From assembly GCF_004801305.1 (NCBI RefSeq), contig NZ_SSOD01000013.1, forward strand, positions 1 to 64,000: DNA of 64,000 nucleotides. Direction: 5' to 3'. The notes under the pieces are model-generated. The model worked only from the letters and a program-made list of their open reading frames with translations. It had not been told where the DNA came from and did not search any database. This document shows, piece after piece, positions 36,384 to 45,385 of this stretch (its first letter is position 1; each line of letters begins with the position of its first letter). The translations under genes were made by a program, and so were the position numbers. The DNA is from Pseudothauera rhizosphaerae. GTDB lineage: Bacteria; Pseudomonadota; Gammaproteobacteria; Burkholderiales; Rhodocyclaceae.

Positions 36384-36400
36384 TGGCGCCAAATTTGCTA
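36384..36400 (+). promoter_or_regulatory. Sigma-54 promoter of the Fe-S oxidoreductase gene
   Basis: TGGCGC-N5-TTGCTA with GG (36385-36386) and GC (36397-36398) exactly 10 bp apart. The start is expected about 36410, 24 bp before ATG 36434. No NifA site is visible in the 110-bp gap or in the adjoining part of the ferredoxin gene that I checked. Confidence 0.75.
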
Positions 36401-36433
36401 CGCCGCCACCGTATCCAGGCACCCACCCCGACC

Positions 36434-37879
36434 ATGCAGAACCGCGACCCCATGCAGGACTTCTCCACCGACGCCTTCGGCTTCGGCCCCGCCGCCAGCG
36501 CAGCGCCGGCCACCCCCGACCCCGCCGCCGACGGCATGGCGCCCGCCCTGGACTGGTCGGCCTACGCCAACTACGGCCAGGGCGACGCCTACGCCGGCAT
36601 CCCGGCCCGTGGCGGCCACTACGCGCGCGCGGTGGCGGTGTGCATCGGCAACCGCCAGTGCCAGCGCAGCGCCGGCAAGGGCGTCATGTGCCCCAGCTTC
36701 CGCCTCACCGGCGAGGCGCAGCATTCCACCCGCGGGCGCGTGGAGGCGCTCAAGGCCGTGCTCAACGGGGAAGGCGCCGACATCGACTTCGACGACCCGC
36801 AACTGGCCGCCGCCATGGACCTGTGCCTGGGCTGCAAGGGCTGCAAGAAGGAATGCCCCAACGGCGTGGACATGGCCCTGCTGCGCACCGAATACCTCGC
36901 CCAGCGCGCGAAGAAGCACGGCCTCGCGCCCCGCGAGCGCCTGTTCGCCCACGGCACGCGCTGGCTGGAGCGCTGGCCCTGGCTGGGTACGCTGATCCGC
37001 CTGCGCAACCGCCTGCCGCTCGCCGCCGCGCTGGGGGAACGCTGGCTGGGCGTGGCCCGCGCCCGCGCGCTGCCGGAACCGGCCCGCATCCCCTTCGCCG
37101 CGCCGCTGCCCGCCGAGGCCACGGCAGAACGCCCGCCGGTCGCGCTGCTGGTGGACAGCTTCACGCGCCATTTCGAACCGGACAACGCCCGCGCCGCCAT
37201 CGAGGTGCTGAGCGCCGCCGGCTACGCGGTGCAGGTGCTCGAACCGGCCACCGGCGACGCCACCCCGCAGCGGTCCCTGTGCTGCGGGCGCAGCCTGCTC
37301 TCCGCCGGGCTGGTGGAGGAAGCCCGCGCCGAGGCCCGGCGCCTCGTCGCCGCGCTGGCCCCGGCCATCGCCGCCGGCACGCCGGTGGTCGGTCTGGAGC
37401 CCTCCTGTCTCTACATGCTCAGGGACGAGTACCACAGCCTGGGGCTGGGCGCGGACGTGGACAAGCTCGCCCGGCTGGCCTTCCTGTTCGAGGAATTCGT
37501 CGCCAGGGAACACGCCGCCGGCCGCTTCAGGCTCGCCTTCGGCCCGCTGGAAGGCGAAAAGGTGCTGGTGCACGGCCACTGCCACCAGAAGGCCTACGGC
37601 GGCATGAAGCCGCTGAAGAAGGCGCTGGCGCTGATCCCGCAACTGGACCTGGAGATCGTCGAAGCCGGCTGCTGCGGCATGGCCGGCAGCTTCGGCCACG
37701 AGGCCGAGCACCACGCCCTGTCCCTGCAGATGGCCGAAGCCGAGCTGCTGCCCGCGCTGCGCGCCGCCCCGGACGCCACCGTGGTGGCCGACGGCTTCTC
37801 CTGTCGCCAGCAGATCCATGACGGGGCTGCCCGGCGCGCGGTACACGCCGCGGTGCTGATGCGGCGGGCGATGCCCTAG
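36434..37879 (+). CDS. (Fe-S)-binding CCG-domain oxidoreductase, stand-alone C-terminal half
   Basis: A 481-aa cytoplasmic protein. Cysteine clusters for two [4Fe-4S] centres are C70, C76, C86 (CIGNRQC...VMCPSF) and C131-x2-C134-x2-C137-x3-C141 ([12 protein letters not shown]). Two CCG domains follow: [12 protein letters not shown] (about 285) and [12 protein letters not shown] (about 415). This is the layout of the C-terminal half of large FAD-linked D-lactate/glycolate dehydrogenases, but the FAD domain is missing. Electron transfer with a flavin or quinone partner is likely; the substrate is unknown. It sits alone behind a sigma-54 promoter immediately before nifE, so it probably belongs to the nif regulon. 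An in-frame ATG at 36452 is possible. Confidence 0.82.
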   Translation: MQNRDPMQDFSTDAFGFGPAASAAPATPDPAADGMAPALDWSAYANYGQGDAYAGIPARGGHYARAVAVCIGNRQCQRSAGKGVMCPSFRLTGEAQHSTRGRVEALKAVLNGEGADIDFDDPQLAAAMDLCLGCKGCKKECPNGVDMALLRTEYLAQRAKKHGLAPRERLFAHGTRWLERWPWLGTLIRLRNRLPLAAALGERWLGVARARALPEPARIPFAAPLPAEATAERPPVALLVDSFTRHFEPDNARAAIEVLSAAGYAVQVLEPATGDATPQRSLCCGRSLLSAGLVEEARAEARRLVAALAPAIAAGTPVVGLEPSCLYMLRDEYHSLGLGADVDKLARLAFLFEEFVAREHAAGRFRLAFGPLEGEKVLVHGHCHQKAYGGMKPLKKALALIPQLDLEIVEAGCCGMAGSFGHEAEHHALSLQMAEAELLPALRAAPDATVVADGFSCRQQIHDGAARRAVHAAVLMRRAMP

Positions 37880-37934
37880 GAACGGGCTCGGCATCCTCGC
37901 CCGGAGCGACAAACCCCACACCGCGCCCTCACAT

Positions 37935-37950
37935 TGTCGGATTCCATACA
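37935..37950 (+). promoter_or_regulatory. NifA upstream activator site for nifE
   Basis: TGT at 37935-37937 and ACA at 37948-37950, within TTGTCGGATTCCATACA. It lies 56 bp before the -24 element of nifE, a usual distance for NifA acting through IHF-assisted looping. Confidence 0.8.
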
Positions 37951-38006
37951 CAGCCCCGCACCGCCGAATCCACGGTTAACGGCGCTCCCGCGCCATCCCG
38001 CCGCGC

Positions 38007-38022
38007 TGGCACATCCCTTGCA
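38007..38022 (+). promoter_or_regulatory. Sigma-54 promoter of nifE
   Basis: TGGCAC-N5-TTGCA is an exact match to the -24/-12 consensus. The start is expected about 38033, 23 bp before the nifE ATG. Confidence 0.92.
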
Positions 38023-38055
38023 GCAGCACCAGCGAACCGTCCCTGGAGCACTCCC

Positions 38056-39543
38056 GTGAAAGCCTCCGACATCGCCGCCCTGCTGGACGAGCCGGCCTGC
38101 GCCCACAACAAGAAGGAAAAGTCCGGCTGTGCACGCCCGAAGCCCGGCGCCTCGGCCGGCGGCTGTGCCTTCGACGGGGCGCAGATCGCCCTGCTGCCCA
38201 TCGCCGACGTGGCCCACGTGGTGCACGGCCCCATCGCCTGCGCCGGCAACTCCTGGGACAACCGCGGCACCCGCTCCTCCGGCCCCACGCTGTACAGGAT
38301 CGGCATGACCACGGACCTGTCCGAGCAGGACATCATCATGGGCCGCGGCGAAAAACGCCTCTTCCACGGCATCAAGCAGGCCATCGACCGTTACAGCCCG
38401 GCGGCCGTGTTCGTCTACAACACCTGCGTGCCGGCGCTGATCGGCGACGACATCGAATCCGTGTGCAAGGCCGCCGCGGAGCGCTGGGGCGTGCCGGTGG
38501 TGCCGGTGGATTCGGCCGGCTTCTACGGCACCAAGAACCTGGGCAACCGCATCGCCGGCGAGGCCATGTTCAAGCACGTCATCGGCACCCGCGAGCCGGA
38601 CCCGCTGCCGGCTGACGCCGTGCCCCCCGGCATCGCCGTGCACAGCATCAACCTGATTGGCGAATACAACATCGCCGGCGAGCTGTGGCACGTGCTGCCC
38701 CTGTTCGACGAGCTGGGCATCCGCGTGCTCTGTACCCTGTCCGGCGACGCCCGCTTCCACGAGGTGCAGACCATGCACCGGGCCGAGGTGAGCATGCTGG
38801 TGTGCGCCAAGGCCATGGTGAACGTGGCGCGCAAGATCGAGGAGAACTGGGGCGTACCCTGGTTCGAAGGCAGCTTCTACGGCATCACCGACACCAGCCA
38901 GGCCCTGCGCGACATCGCCCGCATCATCAACGACCCGGACCTCATCGCCCGCACCGAGGCGGTGATAGTCCGCGAGGAAGCCCGCGTGCGCGCCGAGCTG
39001 GAAGTGTGGCGCCCGCGCCTGGAAGGCAAGCGCGTGCTGCTCTTCACCGGCGGCGTCAAGAGCTGGTCCGTGGTCTCGGCGCTGCAGGATCTGGGCATGA
39101 ACGTGGTGGCCAGCGGCACCAAGAAATCCACCGAGGAAGACAAGGCGCGCATCCTGGAGCTGATGGGCGACAAGGCCGTGATGCTGAAGAGCGAAGGCGC
39201 CCGCGACCTCCTCAACGCGGTCTATGAACTGAAGGCCGACATCCTCATCGCCGGCGGGCGCAACCTCTACACGGCGCTCAAGGCCCGCCTGCCCTTCCTG
39301 GACATCAACCAGGAGCGCGAATTCGCCTACGCCGGCTACGACGGCATGAAGGAGCTGGTGCGCCAGCTCGCCCTGACCCTGGAATCCCCGGTCTGGGAAG
39401 CCGTGCGCCGCCCCGCGCCCTGGTCGGCCAAGGCCATGGTGGTGGCCGGCCCGGAAATGGGCGACAGCCCGGATGCGGAAGACGACGAACCGGCCGCGCC
39501 CGCCGTCGGCGACGCCGGCTTCGACCCCCTTGCCGCCGCCTGA
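38056..39543 (+). CDS. nifE: NifE, FeMo-cofactor assembly scaffold subunit
   Basis: A 495-aa homolog of NifD. With NifN it forms the NifEN scaffold where NifB-co is converted to FeMo-co. The cluster ligand regions are [27 protein letters not shown] and [11 protein letters not shown] (about residues 34-130). The C-terminal oxidoreductase type 1 domain contains [17 protein letters not shown] and [16 protein letters not shown]. The C-terminal tail is acidic and Pro/Ala-rich ([13 protein letters not shown]) and longer than in Azotobacter NifE. It is the first gene of the nifENX operon, directly behind the NifA/sigma-54 promoter. Confidence 0.96.
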   Translation: MKASDIAALLDEPACAHNKKEKSGCARPKPGASAGGCAFDGAQIALLPIADVAHVVHGPIACAGNSWDNRGTRSSGPTLYRIGMTTDLSEQDIIMGRGEKRLFHGIKQAIDRYSPAAVFVYNTCVPALIGDDIESVCKAAAERWGVPVVPVDSAGFYGTKNLGNRIAGEAMFKHVIGTREPDPLPADAVPPGIAVHSINLIGEYNIAGELWHVLPLFDELGIRVLCTLSGDARFHEVQTMHRAEVSMLVCAKAMVNVARKIEENWGVPWFEGSFYGITDTSQALRDIARIINDPDLIARTEAVIVREEARVRAELEVWRPRLEGKRVLLFTGGVKSWSVVSALQDLGMNVVASGTKKSTEEDKARILELMGDKAVMLKSEGARDLLNAVYELKADILIAGGRNLYTALKARLPFLDINQEREFAYAGYDGMKELVRQLALTLESPVWEAVRRPAPWSAKAMVVAGPEMGDSPDAEDDEPAAPAVGDAGFDPLAAA

Positions 39544-39553
39544 GGAACCCGCC

Positions 39554-40945
39554 ATGGCCGAGATCGTCCGCCACCCCAAGGCCCTCGCGGTCAACCCGCT
39601 CAAGTCCTCCGCACCCGCGGGCGCGGCGCTGGCCTGCCTGGGCATCAACCGGGGCATGCCGCTGTTCCACGGCTCGCAGGGCTGCACGGCCTTCGCCAAG
39701 GTGTTCTTCGTGCGCCACTTCCGCGAGCCCATCCCGCTGCAGACCACGGCCATGGACCAGGTGGCCACGGTCATGAGCGCGGACGAGAACGTGGTCCAGG
39801 CGCTCGCCACCGTGTGCGGCAAGAGCAAGCCGGCCCTGGTGACCCTGGCCACCACCGCCCTGGCCGAGACCCAGGGCACGGACATCGCCCGCCTGCTCAA
39901 GGAATTCCGCGCCCAGCACCCGGAGTTCGACCACATCCCCGTGGCCGCGGTGAATACGCCGGACTTCACCGGCTGTCTGGAAAGCGGCTATGCCGCCGCA
40001 GTGAAGGGCATCCTGGACGCCGCCGTGCCGGAGACCCGCCACGCGGGCAAGCGCAAGAAGCAGGTGAACCTGCTGCTGGGCAGCCACCTCACCTCCGGCG
40101 ACGTGGAAGCGATCAAGGACTGGGTGGAAGCCTTCGGCCTGCGCCCGCTGGCGGTGCCGGACCTGGCCGATTCCCTGGACGGCCACCTGATTTCCGAAGA
40201 TTTCCTGCCCGTGACCCTGGGCGGCACCCCGGTGGGCGAACTCGCCACCCTGGGCGAAGCGGCCGCCACCATCGTCTTGGGGCGCTCGCTGCACCCCGCC
40301 GCCGACCTGCTCGCCGAGCGCACCGGCGTACCCGACTGGCGCTTCGACGGCCTCATGGGCCTGGACGCCTGCGACCGCTTCACCGCGCTGCTGGCCGAAT
40401 TGTCCGGGCAGAAGGTGCCCGAAAAGATCGAGCGCCAGCGCGCCCAGTTGCAGGACACCATGGTGGATACCCACTTCATGACCGGCCTGCGCCGGGTGGG
40501 CATCGCCGCCGATCCCGACCTGCTGCACCAGCTCGCGACCTGGCTCGCGGGCATGGGCAGCGAAATCGTCGCCGCCGTGGCCCCCGCCAAGAGCGCGGTG
40601 CTGGCCGACGTGCCCGCTGCCAGCGTGCATGTGGGCGACCTGGAAGACCTGGAAGACCTGGCCCGCGCCGGCGCCGCCGAGCTGGTGCTGGGCAGTTCCC
40701 ACGCCGCCGCCACCGCCGAGCGCCTGGGCGTGCCCCTGCTGCGCGCCGGCATGCCGCAATACGACTACATCGGCGGCCACTGTAAGACCTGGGTGGGCTA
40801 CCGGGGCACCCGGCAGGCCCTGTTCGATCTGGCCAATCTGGTGGTGCACAACCATGAGCACATCGCCCCATACCGCGCGCGCCTTCTCGTGCGTGACGAC
40901 CGCGAAGCCTCGCAGCCGCAGGCTGCGGCTGGTGGCCGGCACTGA
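39554..40945 (+). CDS. nifN: NifN, FeMo-cofactor assembly scaffold subunit
   Basis: A 463-aa NifK-like partner of NifE. It starts [20 protein letters not shown], and C44 in [13 protein letters not shown] matches the NifN ligand of the NifEN 4Fe-4S cluster. [19 protein letters not shown] and [16 protein letters not shown] are typical of NifN. The C-terminus ([19 protein letters not shown]) has a short extension. It starts 10 bp after nifE and is followed 16 bp later by nifX. Confidence 0.96.
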   Translation: MAEIVRHPKALAVNPLKSSAPAGAALACLGINRGMPLFHGSQGCTAFAKVFFVRHFREPIPLQTTAMDQVATVMSADENVVQALATVCGKSKPALVTLATTALAETQGTDIARLLKEFRAQHPEFDHIPVAAVNTPDFTGCLESGYAAAVKGILDAAVPETRHAGKRKKQVNLLLGSHLTSGDVEAIKDWVEAFGLRPLAVPDLADSLDGHLISEDFLPVTLGGTPVGELATLGEAAATIVLGRSLHPAADLLAERTGVPDWRFDGLMGLDACDRFTALLAELSGQKVPEKIERQRAQLQDTMVDTHFMTGLRRVGIAADPDLLHQLATWLAGMGSEIVAAVAPAKSAVLADVPAASVHVGDLEDLEDLARAGAAELVLGSSHAAATAERLGVPLLRAGMPQYDYIGGHCKTWVGYRGTRQALFDLANLVVHNHEHIAPYRARLLVRDDREASQPQAAAGGRH

Positions 40946-40961
40946 CGGCACGGACCGCGCC

Positions 40962-41393
40962 ATGGACAGCGTACGCATCGCCTTCGCCAGCACCGACCGC
41001 AGCACGGTGAACCAGCACTTCGGCGCGGCCGAGGCCTTCGCCATCTTCGAGGTCGGCGCGGAATCCTCCCAACTGGTGGAGGTGTGCGAGTTCATCGACA
41101 CCGCCTCCCAGGACGGCAACGACAACAAGCTGCCCGGCAAGATCGCCACGCTGGCCGGCTGCGCCGCGGTGTACTGCCTGGCGGCAGGGGCCTCGGCGGT
41201 CAAGCAGTTGCTCGCCGCCGGCGTGCAGCCGATCCGGGTGGAGGAAGGCTCCTCCATCGACGCGCTGATCGCCGACATCCAGGCCGAACTCGTTTCCGGC
41301 CCCTCCGGCTGGCTCGCCAAGGCCTTGAAGAGCAGGGCGCCGGTGGACGACGCCCGCTTCGACGAGATGGAAGCGGAGGGCTGGCAGGAATGA
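40962..41393 (+). CDS. nifX: NifX, FeMo-cofactor carrier
   Basis: A 143-aa protein of the NifX family. The N-terminal VRIAFASTDRSTVNQHFGAAEAF is the typical cofactor-binding motif, with His near residue 18; GCAAVYCLAAGASAVKQLLAAG forms the central part. The C-terminal tail (MEAEGWQE) is typical of NifX. NifX holds NifB-co or the VK-cluster between NifB and NifEN. Its stop overlaps the RseC-like gene (ATGA). Confidence 0.93.
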   Translation: MDSVRIAFASTDRSTVNQHFGAAEAFAIFEVGAESSQLVEVCEFIDTASQDGNDNKLPGKIATLAGCAAVYCLAAGASAVKQLLAAGVQPIRVEEGSSIDALIADIQAELVSGPSGWLAKALKSRAPVDDARFDEMEAEGWQE

Positions 41394-41842
41394 GCGCCGC
41401 ACCCATGATCGCGCGCAGCGGGCGCATCGTGCAGGTGGGCGAGGACCGCCTCACCGTGCGCTTCGAGCGCCCGTCCGCCTGCGGCTCCTGCCGTTCCGCC
41501 AACGTCTGTGCCGGCAACACCCCGGCCAACGAACTGGTGCTGGCGCGCCCGCCCGGCCGCGACTACCGCACCGGCGACACGGTGCAGGTAGGCGTGGCCG
41601 AGGACGCCGCGCTGCGCGCCACGGCCGCCGCCTACCTGGTGCCGCTGGCCGGCTTCGTGCTCGCCATGCTGGCCGCCGCCGCCTTCGGCCTGCCGGACGG
41701 GGCGGTGCTCGCCGCCAGCCTCGCCGGCCTCGGTGCCGGCCTGCTCGCGCTGCGCCGCATCGCCCGCCGCCCCGCACTCCAGCTTCAGCCCGCCCTGCTC
41801 GACGCAGGCGAACCCCACCTTCACGAGGAGATCCACCCATGA
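41390..41842 (+). CDS. RseC/MucC-like membrane protein within the nif operon
   Basis: A 150-aa protein with the RseC/MucC layout: an N-terminal cytoplasmic part with a cysteine motif, CGSCRSANVC (C-x2-C-x5-C, about residues 30-39), then two membrane helices (about 79-98 and 103-118). RseC works with the Rsx/Rnf electron-transfer complex in E. coli to reduce SoxR. Rnf supplies low-potential electrons to nitrogenase in several diazotrophs, so a link between membrane electron transport and nitrogenase is a reasonable inference. The gene is inserted between nifX and DUF269, overlapping both neighbours by 4 nt, so it is a true operon member. Confidence 0.8.
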   Translation: MSAAPMIARSGRIVQVGEDRLTVRFERPSACGSCRSANVCAGNTPANELVLARPPGRDYRTGDTVQVGVAEDAALRATAAAYLVPLAGFVLAMLAAAAFGLPDGAVLAASLAGLGAGLLALRRIARRPALQLQPALLDAGEPHLHEEIHP

Positions 41843-42312
41843 GCACCGCAACCGTCGTTCCCGAAATCAGCCCCGATCTGGCCGGCACCGACTTCATCAA
41901 GGAAATGTCGCGCCAGACCCGCGCCGTGGACAGCTACGGCAGCTACGACGGCTGGCCCGTCGACCGCCTGCTCGCCCCCTACATCGTCACCAAGGAACAG
42001 CGCCGCGAGATCCCCGTCATCGGCGACCCCGACGACGTGGTGCTGGCCCGCGTCAAGGCCTACCACAACGCCATCGCCGCGCTGATCGAGAAGGAATGCG
42101 GGCTGATGGCCGTGCCGCTGATCAACATCACCCACGAAGGCTTCGGCCGCGCACTGATCACCGTGGGCAAGCTGGTGGTGCTGGACCGCACCCTGCGCGA
42201 CGTGCACCGCTTCGGCTTCGACAGCTATTCGAAAATGAAGGACGACTGCGACAAGCACCTGGCCGTCGCACTGGAAGTCATCGGCAAGTACCCGGAAGTC
42301 GCCGGCCTGTAA
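41839..42312 (+). CDS. NifX-associated protein, DUF269
   Basis: A 157-aa DUF269 protein, the gene usually found directly behind nifX. Its signatures are DFIKEMSRQTRAVDSYGSYD and GWPVDRLLAPYIVTKEQRR near the N-terminus, and GLMAVPLINITHEGFGRALI in the middle. The function is not established, though its constant pairing with nifENX suggests a part in FeMo-co delivery. The product has two cysteines only. It is followed 11 bp later by the DUF683 gene. Confidence 0.92.
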   Translation: MSTATVVPEISPDLAGTDFIKEMSRQTRAVDSYGSYDGWPVDRLLAPYIVTKEQRREIPVIGDPDDVVLARVKAYHNAIAALIEKECGLMAVPLINITHEGFGRALITVGKLVVLDRTLRDVHRFGFDSYSKMKDDCDKHLAVALEVIGKYPEVAGL

Positions 42313-42323
42313 GGAGGACGATC

Positions 42324-42536
42324 ATGACCGAGGAAGAACTCAAGGCGCTGGAGAAGGAGGTCAAGAAGCTCAAGCGCATTTCCAGCGAATGGGCCTCCCA
42401 ACTGCACGACCTGGTGGAAGACCGCCTGCCCGCGGGCTACGAGGAAATCCCCACCATCGCCCAGTCCACCTACGACGCCTGCAAGGCGTGGGCGGACGCC
42501 AACAAGCGTTTCAACGAACTGAGCTCGGCCGGCTGA
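42324..42536 (+). CDS. DUF683 / CCE_0567-type small nif protein
   Basis: A 70-aa helical protein of the DUF683 family, which accompanies nifX and DUF269 in many diazotrophs. It starts MTEEELKALEKEVKKLKRIS, a long amphipathic helix, and has HDLVEDRLPAGYEEIPTIAQ in the middle. AAGGAGG lies 6 bp before the ATG. The protein is thought to form a small helical hairpin and may bind metal or NifX partners; its role is not known. Confidence 0.92.
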   Translation: MTEEELKALEKEVKKLKRISSEWASQLHDLVEDRLPAGYEEIPTIAQSTYDACKAWADANKRFNELSSAG

Positions 42537-42580
42537 TCCTGCCCGGCGAGTTTCCACCGACACACGAGGAACATTCATCC

Positions 42581-43114
42581 ATGTCACGCATCGGCATCTT
42601 CTACGGCAGCAGCTCCGGGGTCACCAAGGCCGTGGCCGAAAAAATCGCGCAACGGCTCGGCGAGGATCGTTGCGACCTCTTCAGCATGGAAGAGGATTTC
42701 GTCGATTTCGACGAGATGCTGGACTACGATTACCTGCTGCTGGGCTGCTCCACCTGGGGTTCCGGCGAGGTGCAGAACGACTGGCGCGACCCGCTGCTGG
42801 ATCTGGACAACGACAAGCCCGACTTCTCCGGCAAGACCATCGCGGTGTTCGGCGCCGGCGACTACGTCTCCCACGGCGAACAGTTCATCAGCGCGCTGGG
42901 CATCCTGCACGACAAGTTCAAGGCGCGCGGCGCCACGCTGGTGGGCAGCATCCCCACCGACGGCTATACGTACAAGTACTCCTTCGCCGAGCGCGACGGC
43001 AAGTTCATCGGCCTGGGCTTCGACGACGTGAATGAAGCCGACAAGACCGACGGGCGCATCGACGTCTGGCTGGCGGCGCTGGAAGAGCACCTGCCCGTCG
43101 CCGAAGAAGCCTGA
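42581..43114 (+). CDS. nifF: Flavodoxin, nitrogenase electron donor
   Basis: A 177-aa long-chain flavodoxin. The FMN phosphate loop is IFYGSSSGVTKAVAEKI (residues 5-21), with the aromatic flavin loops around GCSTWGSGEVQNDWRDP and GAGDYVSHGEQFISALG. The segment SYTYKYSF-like TDGYTYKYSFAERDG is the long-chain insertion. In Azotobacter and Klebsiella, NifF reduces the Fe protein. Position in the nifENX operon supports this use. A strong hairpin follows the stop. Confidence 0.92.
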   Translation: MSRIGIFYGSSSGVTKAVAEKIAQRLGEDRCDLFSMEEDFVDFDEMLDYDYLLLGCSTWGSGEVQNDWRDPLLDLDNDKPDFSGKTIAVFGAGDYVSHGEQFISALGILHDKFKARGATLVGSIPTDGYTYKYSFAERDGKFIGLGFDDVNEADKTDGRIDVWLAALEEHLPVAEEA

Positions 43115-43136
43115 CCGCACCGCAGGTCGCAGGGCC

Positions 43137-43165
43137 GGCCCGGCGGGGTGCCAACCCGCCGGGCC
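43137..43165. terminator. 11-bp GC hairpin after nifF
   Basis: GGCCCGGCGGG (43137-43147) pairs perfectly with 43155-43165 around a 7-nt loop. There is no T-run, so it may be a Rho-independent-like pause, an mRNA 3'-end stabiliser or an expression step between nifF and the next gene. Confidence 0.5.
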
Positions 43166-43190
43166 GCCTCACATCCAGGACACCCGCCCC

Positions 43191-43577
43191 ATGAACTCCA
43201 TGGCCCTGATCCTCTACCACAAGCAATCCACCAGCGGCATGGTGCGCTTCGCCCGCTTCGGCGACACGGTGCTCGCCGCCCGCCTGGAGTCCATCGGCAC
43301 CGACGTGCTGCCCCATCCCGGCCCGCTGCTCTCCCGCGCCGCCGACCGCCTCGGCCTGCCCGCCGGCGCCGTGCGCGTGGACGGCGAATTCCGCGCAGAC
43401 ATGCTCGCCCCCGGCGGCACGCTGGACGTGCGCCTGGGCGAATTCACCACCATCGACCCGCCCTTCGACGCCGTCACCGCGGCCGAGGGCCGCTTCGTCA
43501 CCCTCACCGAAATCCGCGGCATCCCGGACACCGAGCGGGACGTGCTGCGGCTGGTGTACGAACACGTGCTGGGCTGA
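43191..43577 (+). CDS. Unknown 128-aa protein at the end of the nifENX operon
   Basis: I do not recognise this protein. It is soluble and has no cysteine, signal peptide or membrane helix. The sequence begins MNSMALILYHKQSTSGMVRF and continues with strand-like segments (DTVLAARLESIGTDVLP; AGAVRVDGEFRADML; GTLDVRLGEFTTIDPPFDAV), ending in a helix (TERDVLRLVYEHVLG). The mostly beta pattern could fit a small regulatory or binding domain. It lies 76 bp after nifF, separated by a hairpin, so it may be expressed at a lower level than nifF or from its own start. Confidence 0.65.
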   Translation: MNSMALILYHKQSTSGMVRFARFGDTVLAARLESIGTDVLPHPGPLLSRAADRLGLPAGAVRVDGEFRADMLAPGGTLDVRLGEFTTIDPPFDAVTAAEGRFVTLTEIRGIPDTERDVLRLVYEHVLG

Positions 43578-43678
43578 CGCGCCCCCGGGCCGGCCGCGCA
43601 AGCGGCGGGCGTCCGCGGCGTGGCTTACAATGCCGTCCTCTCCCGCTGGACACGGCAGCGCATCTGCCCGCGCACCCC

Positions 43679-44236
43679 ATGAAGTCACTGCTGCCCGAAT
43701 GGGCCCACCCCTGGCTGGACCTCATCACCCTCGGCGCGCAGGTGGCGCTGATCCTGCTCTGCGCGGGGCTGCTGCACGGCCTGCTGCGGCGTCTGGTGCG
43801 CCGCCTCGCGGAGCACTACGGCCTGCCGCCGGGCATGGCGGCCATCGCCCGCCGCCTGAGCGGGATCGTGATCTACAGCGGTGCGCTGGTGCTGCTGCTG
43901 GACCGCTTCGGCGTCTCCGGCACGGTGCTATGGACCGCGTTCACGGGCTTCGCCACCGTAGCGGCGGTGGCCTTCTTCGCCGCCTGGAGCGTGCTCTCCA
44001 ACATCTTCTGCGCGCTGCTGATCTTCACCACCCGCCCGTTCCGCCTGCACGACCAGGTGGAACTGCTGGAGAACGGCGAGAAGCCCGGCCTCAAGGGCGA
44101 GGTGATCGACATCAACCTGGTCTACACCACGCTGCAGGAACGCCTGCCGGACGGTTCGAACACCGTGCTGCGGCTGCCCAACAGCCTGTTCTTCCAGCGC
44201 GCGATCCGCTGCTGGCGCGACACGCCGCCGGCGTGA
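43679..44236 (+). CDS. Small MscS-family mechanosensitive channel
   Basis: A 185-aa protein with three membrane helices (about residues 15-36, 58-77 and 84-108), then the MscS pore-lining and beta domain: FATVAAVAFFAAWSVLSNIFCALLIFTTRPFRLHDQVEL, and GEVIDINLVYTTLQERLPDGSNTVLRLPNSLFFQRAI. It ends soon after the beta domain, so the C-terminal cage of E. coli MscS is missing. It probably releases solutes on hypo-osmotic shock. TACAAT at 43626-43631 may be its -10 box. There is no evident link to nitrogen fixation. Confidence 0.8.
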   Translation: MKSLLPEWAHPWLDLITLGAQVALILLCAGLLHGLLRRLVRRLAEHYGLPPGMAAIARRLSGIVIYSGALVLLLDRFGVSGTVLWTAFTGFATVAAVAFFAAWSVLSNIFCALLIFTTRPFRLHDQVELLENGEKPGLKGEVIDINLVYTTLQERLPDGSNTVLRLPNSLFFQRAIRCWRDTPPA

Positions 44237-44254
44237 CGCGCCCGTGTCGCCCGG

Positions 44255-45385
44255 CTACTGCAGCAGGCGGCCGTCGCGGCCGATGATGGTGATGTCCACG
44301 AAATCGACCCCGGTGTGGCGCGTGGGCGAGAAGTCGGCGCGGATGCCGCCCAGATCGTAGTTGCGGATGCCCTCCAGGGCATCGCGCAGCGTCGCCCGGG
44401 TGGCGTTCGGGCCGGCGCGGCGCAGGGCCTCGACGATGATCTTGCCGCCCACGTAGCCCTGCAGCAGGGTGTGGTTCATCTCGATGCCCGCCGGCACGCC
44501 GCGCGCGTAGGTTTCCTGGAACTCGCGCACCAGCGGCATGGTGCGGCTTTGCGGGTGCGGCACGATCTGGGCGATGGCGAGGCCATGCGCGGCTTCGCGG
44601 CCGAGGCGCTCCACCACCTGCGGGCCGTCGGTGGTGGACAGCACCAGCAGCATGCCGTCCCCTCCGCGCTTGCGGTATTCGGTGACGAAGGCGGTGCTGG
44701 CGGCGGTATTGGACACCATCACCACCCCCTGGGGATTGACCGCGGCGATCGCCGCGGCCGCCGCCTCGACCTTGGTGGTGTTGCGTTCGTAGGCGCCCTG
44801 CGCGGCGATCTCCAGGCCCTTGCCGCGCAGCGCGGCCTCGGCTGCGACCAGACCGTCGCGGCCGAAGGCGTCGTCCTGGAAGAACACGCCGATGCGGTTC
44901 ATGCCCATGGTCGTCATCTGTTCGATCATGCGCTCGACCTCGGTGGCATAGCTCGCCCGCGCGGTGAACAGGTAGGGATGCGGGGGGTTCAGCAGCGAAG
45001 CGGCGCCGGTGCGCAAGCCCACCGCGGCGATGCCGGCCTTGTCGAGCACGCCTTCCTTGACCAGCGCCGCGATGTTGCCGGTGCCGACGATGCCGTACAG
45101 CACGATGGGATCGTCCTTGGCGATGGCCTCGCGGGCCAGCTTCACCGTGTCCTCGATGCGGTAGCCGTCGTCGCGCACCACCATGCGTATCTTCTGGCCG
45201 TGTACGCCGCCGGCCGCGTTGACGCGGTCGAAATAGAGCTGCGCGCCCGCGCGCATGTGCTCGCCGGTGGGCGCCAGCGGCCCGCTGAGCGGCGCAATCT
45301 GGGCCACCACGAAGTCCGCCGCGGCGACGGCGGGCAGAAGGACCGTACAAACGGCCATGGTCATGCGAACCAGCCATGCAGTCAT
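44255..45385 (-). CDS. Branched-chain amino acid-type ABC substrate-binding protein
   Basis: A 376-aa periplasmic binding protein (LivJ/Peripla_BP_6 family). The signal peptide is MTAWLVRMTMAVCTVLLPAV (cut after AAA), followed by FVVAQIAPLSGPLAPTGEHM, the family start. GIVGTGNIAALVKEGVLDKAGI and RIGVFFQDDAFGRDGL line the ligand cleft. No permease or ATPase gene is adjacent, so it works with a transporter elsewhere or as part of a sensor. It is a paralog of the protein at 51291. AAGGGGAAA before ATG 45385 supports this start. Confidence 0.88.
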   Translation of the reverse strand: MTAWLVRMTMAVCTVLLPAVAAADFVVAQIAPLSGPLAPTGEHMRAGAQLYFDRVNAAGGVHGQKIRMVVRDDGYRIEDTVKLAREAIAKDDPIVLYGIVGTGNIAALVKEGVLDKAGIAAVGLRTGAASLLNPPHPYLFTARASYATEVERMIEQMTTMGMNRIGVFFQDDAFGRDGLVAAEAALRGKGLEIAAQGAYERNTTKVEAAAAAIAAVNPQGVVMVSNTAASTAFVTEYRKRGGDGMLLVLSTTDGPQVVERLGREAAHGLAIAQIVPHPQSRTMPLVREFQETYARGVPAGIEMNHTLLQGYVGGKIIVEALRRAGPNATRATLRDALEGIRNYDLGGIRADFSPTRHTGVDFVDITIIGRDGRLLQ

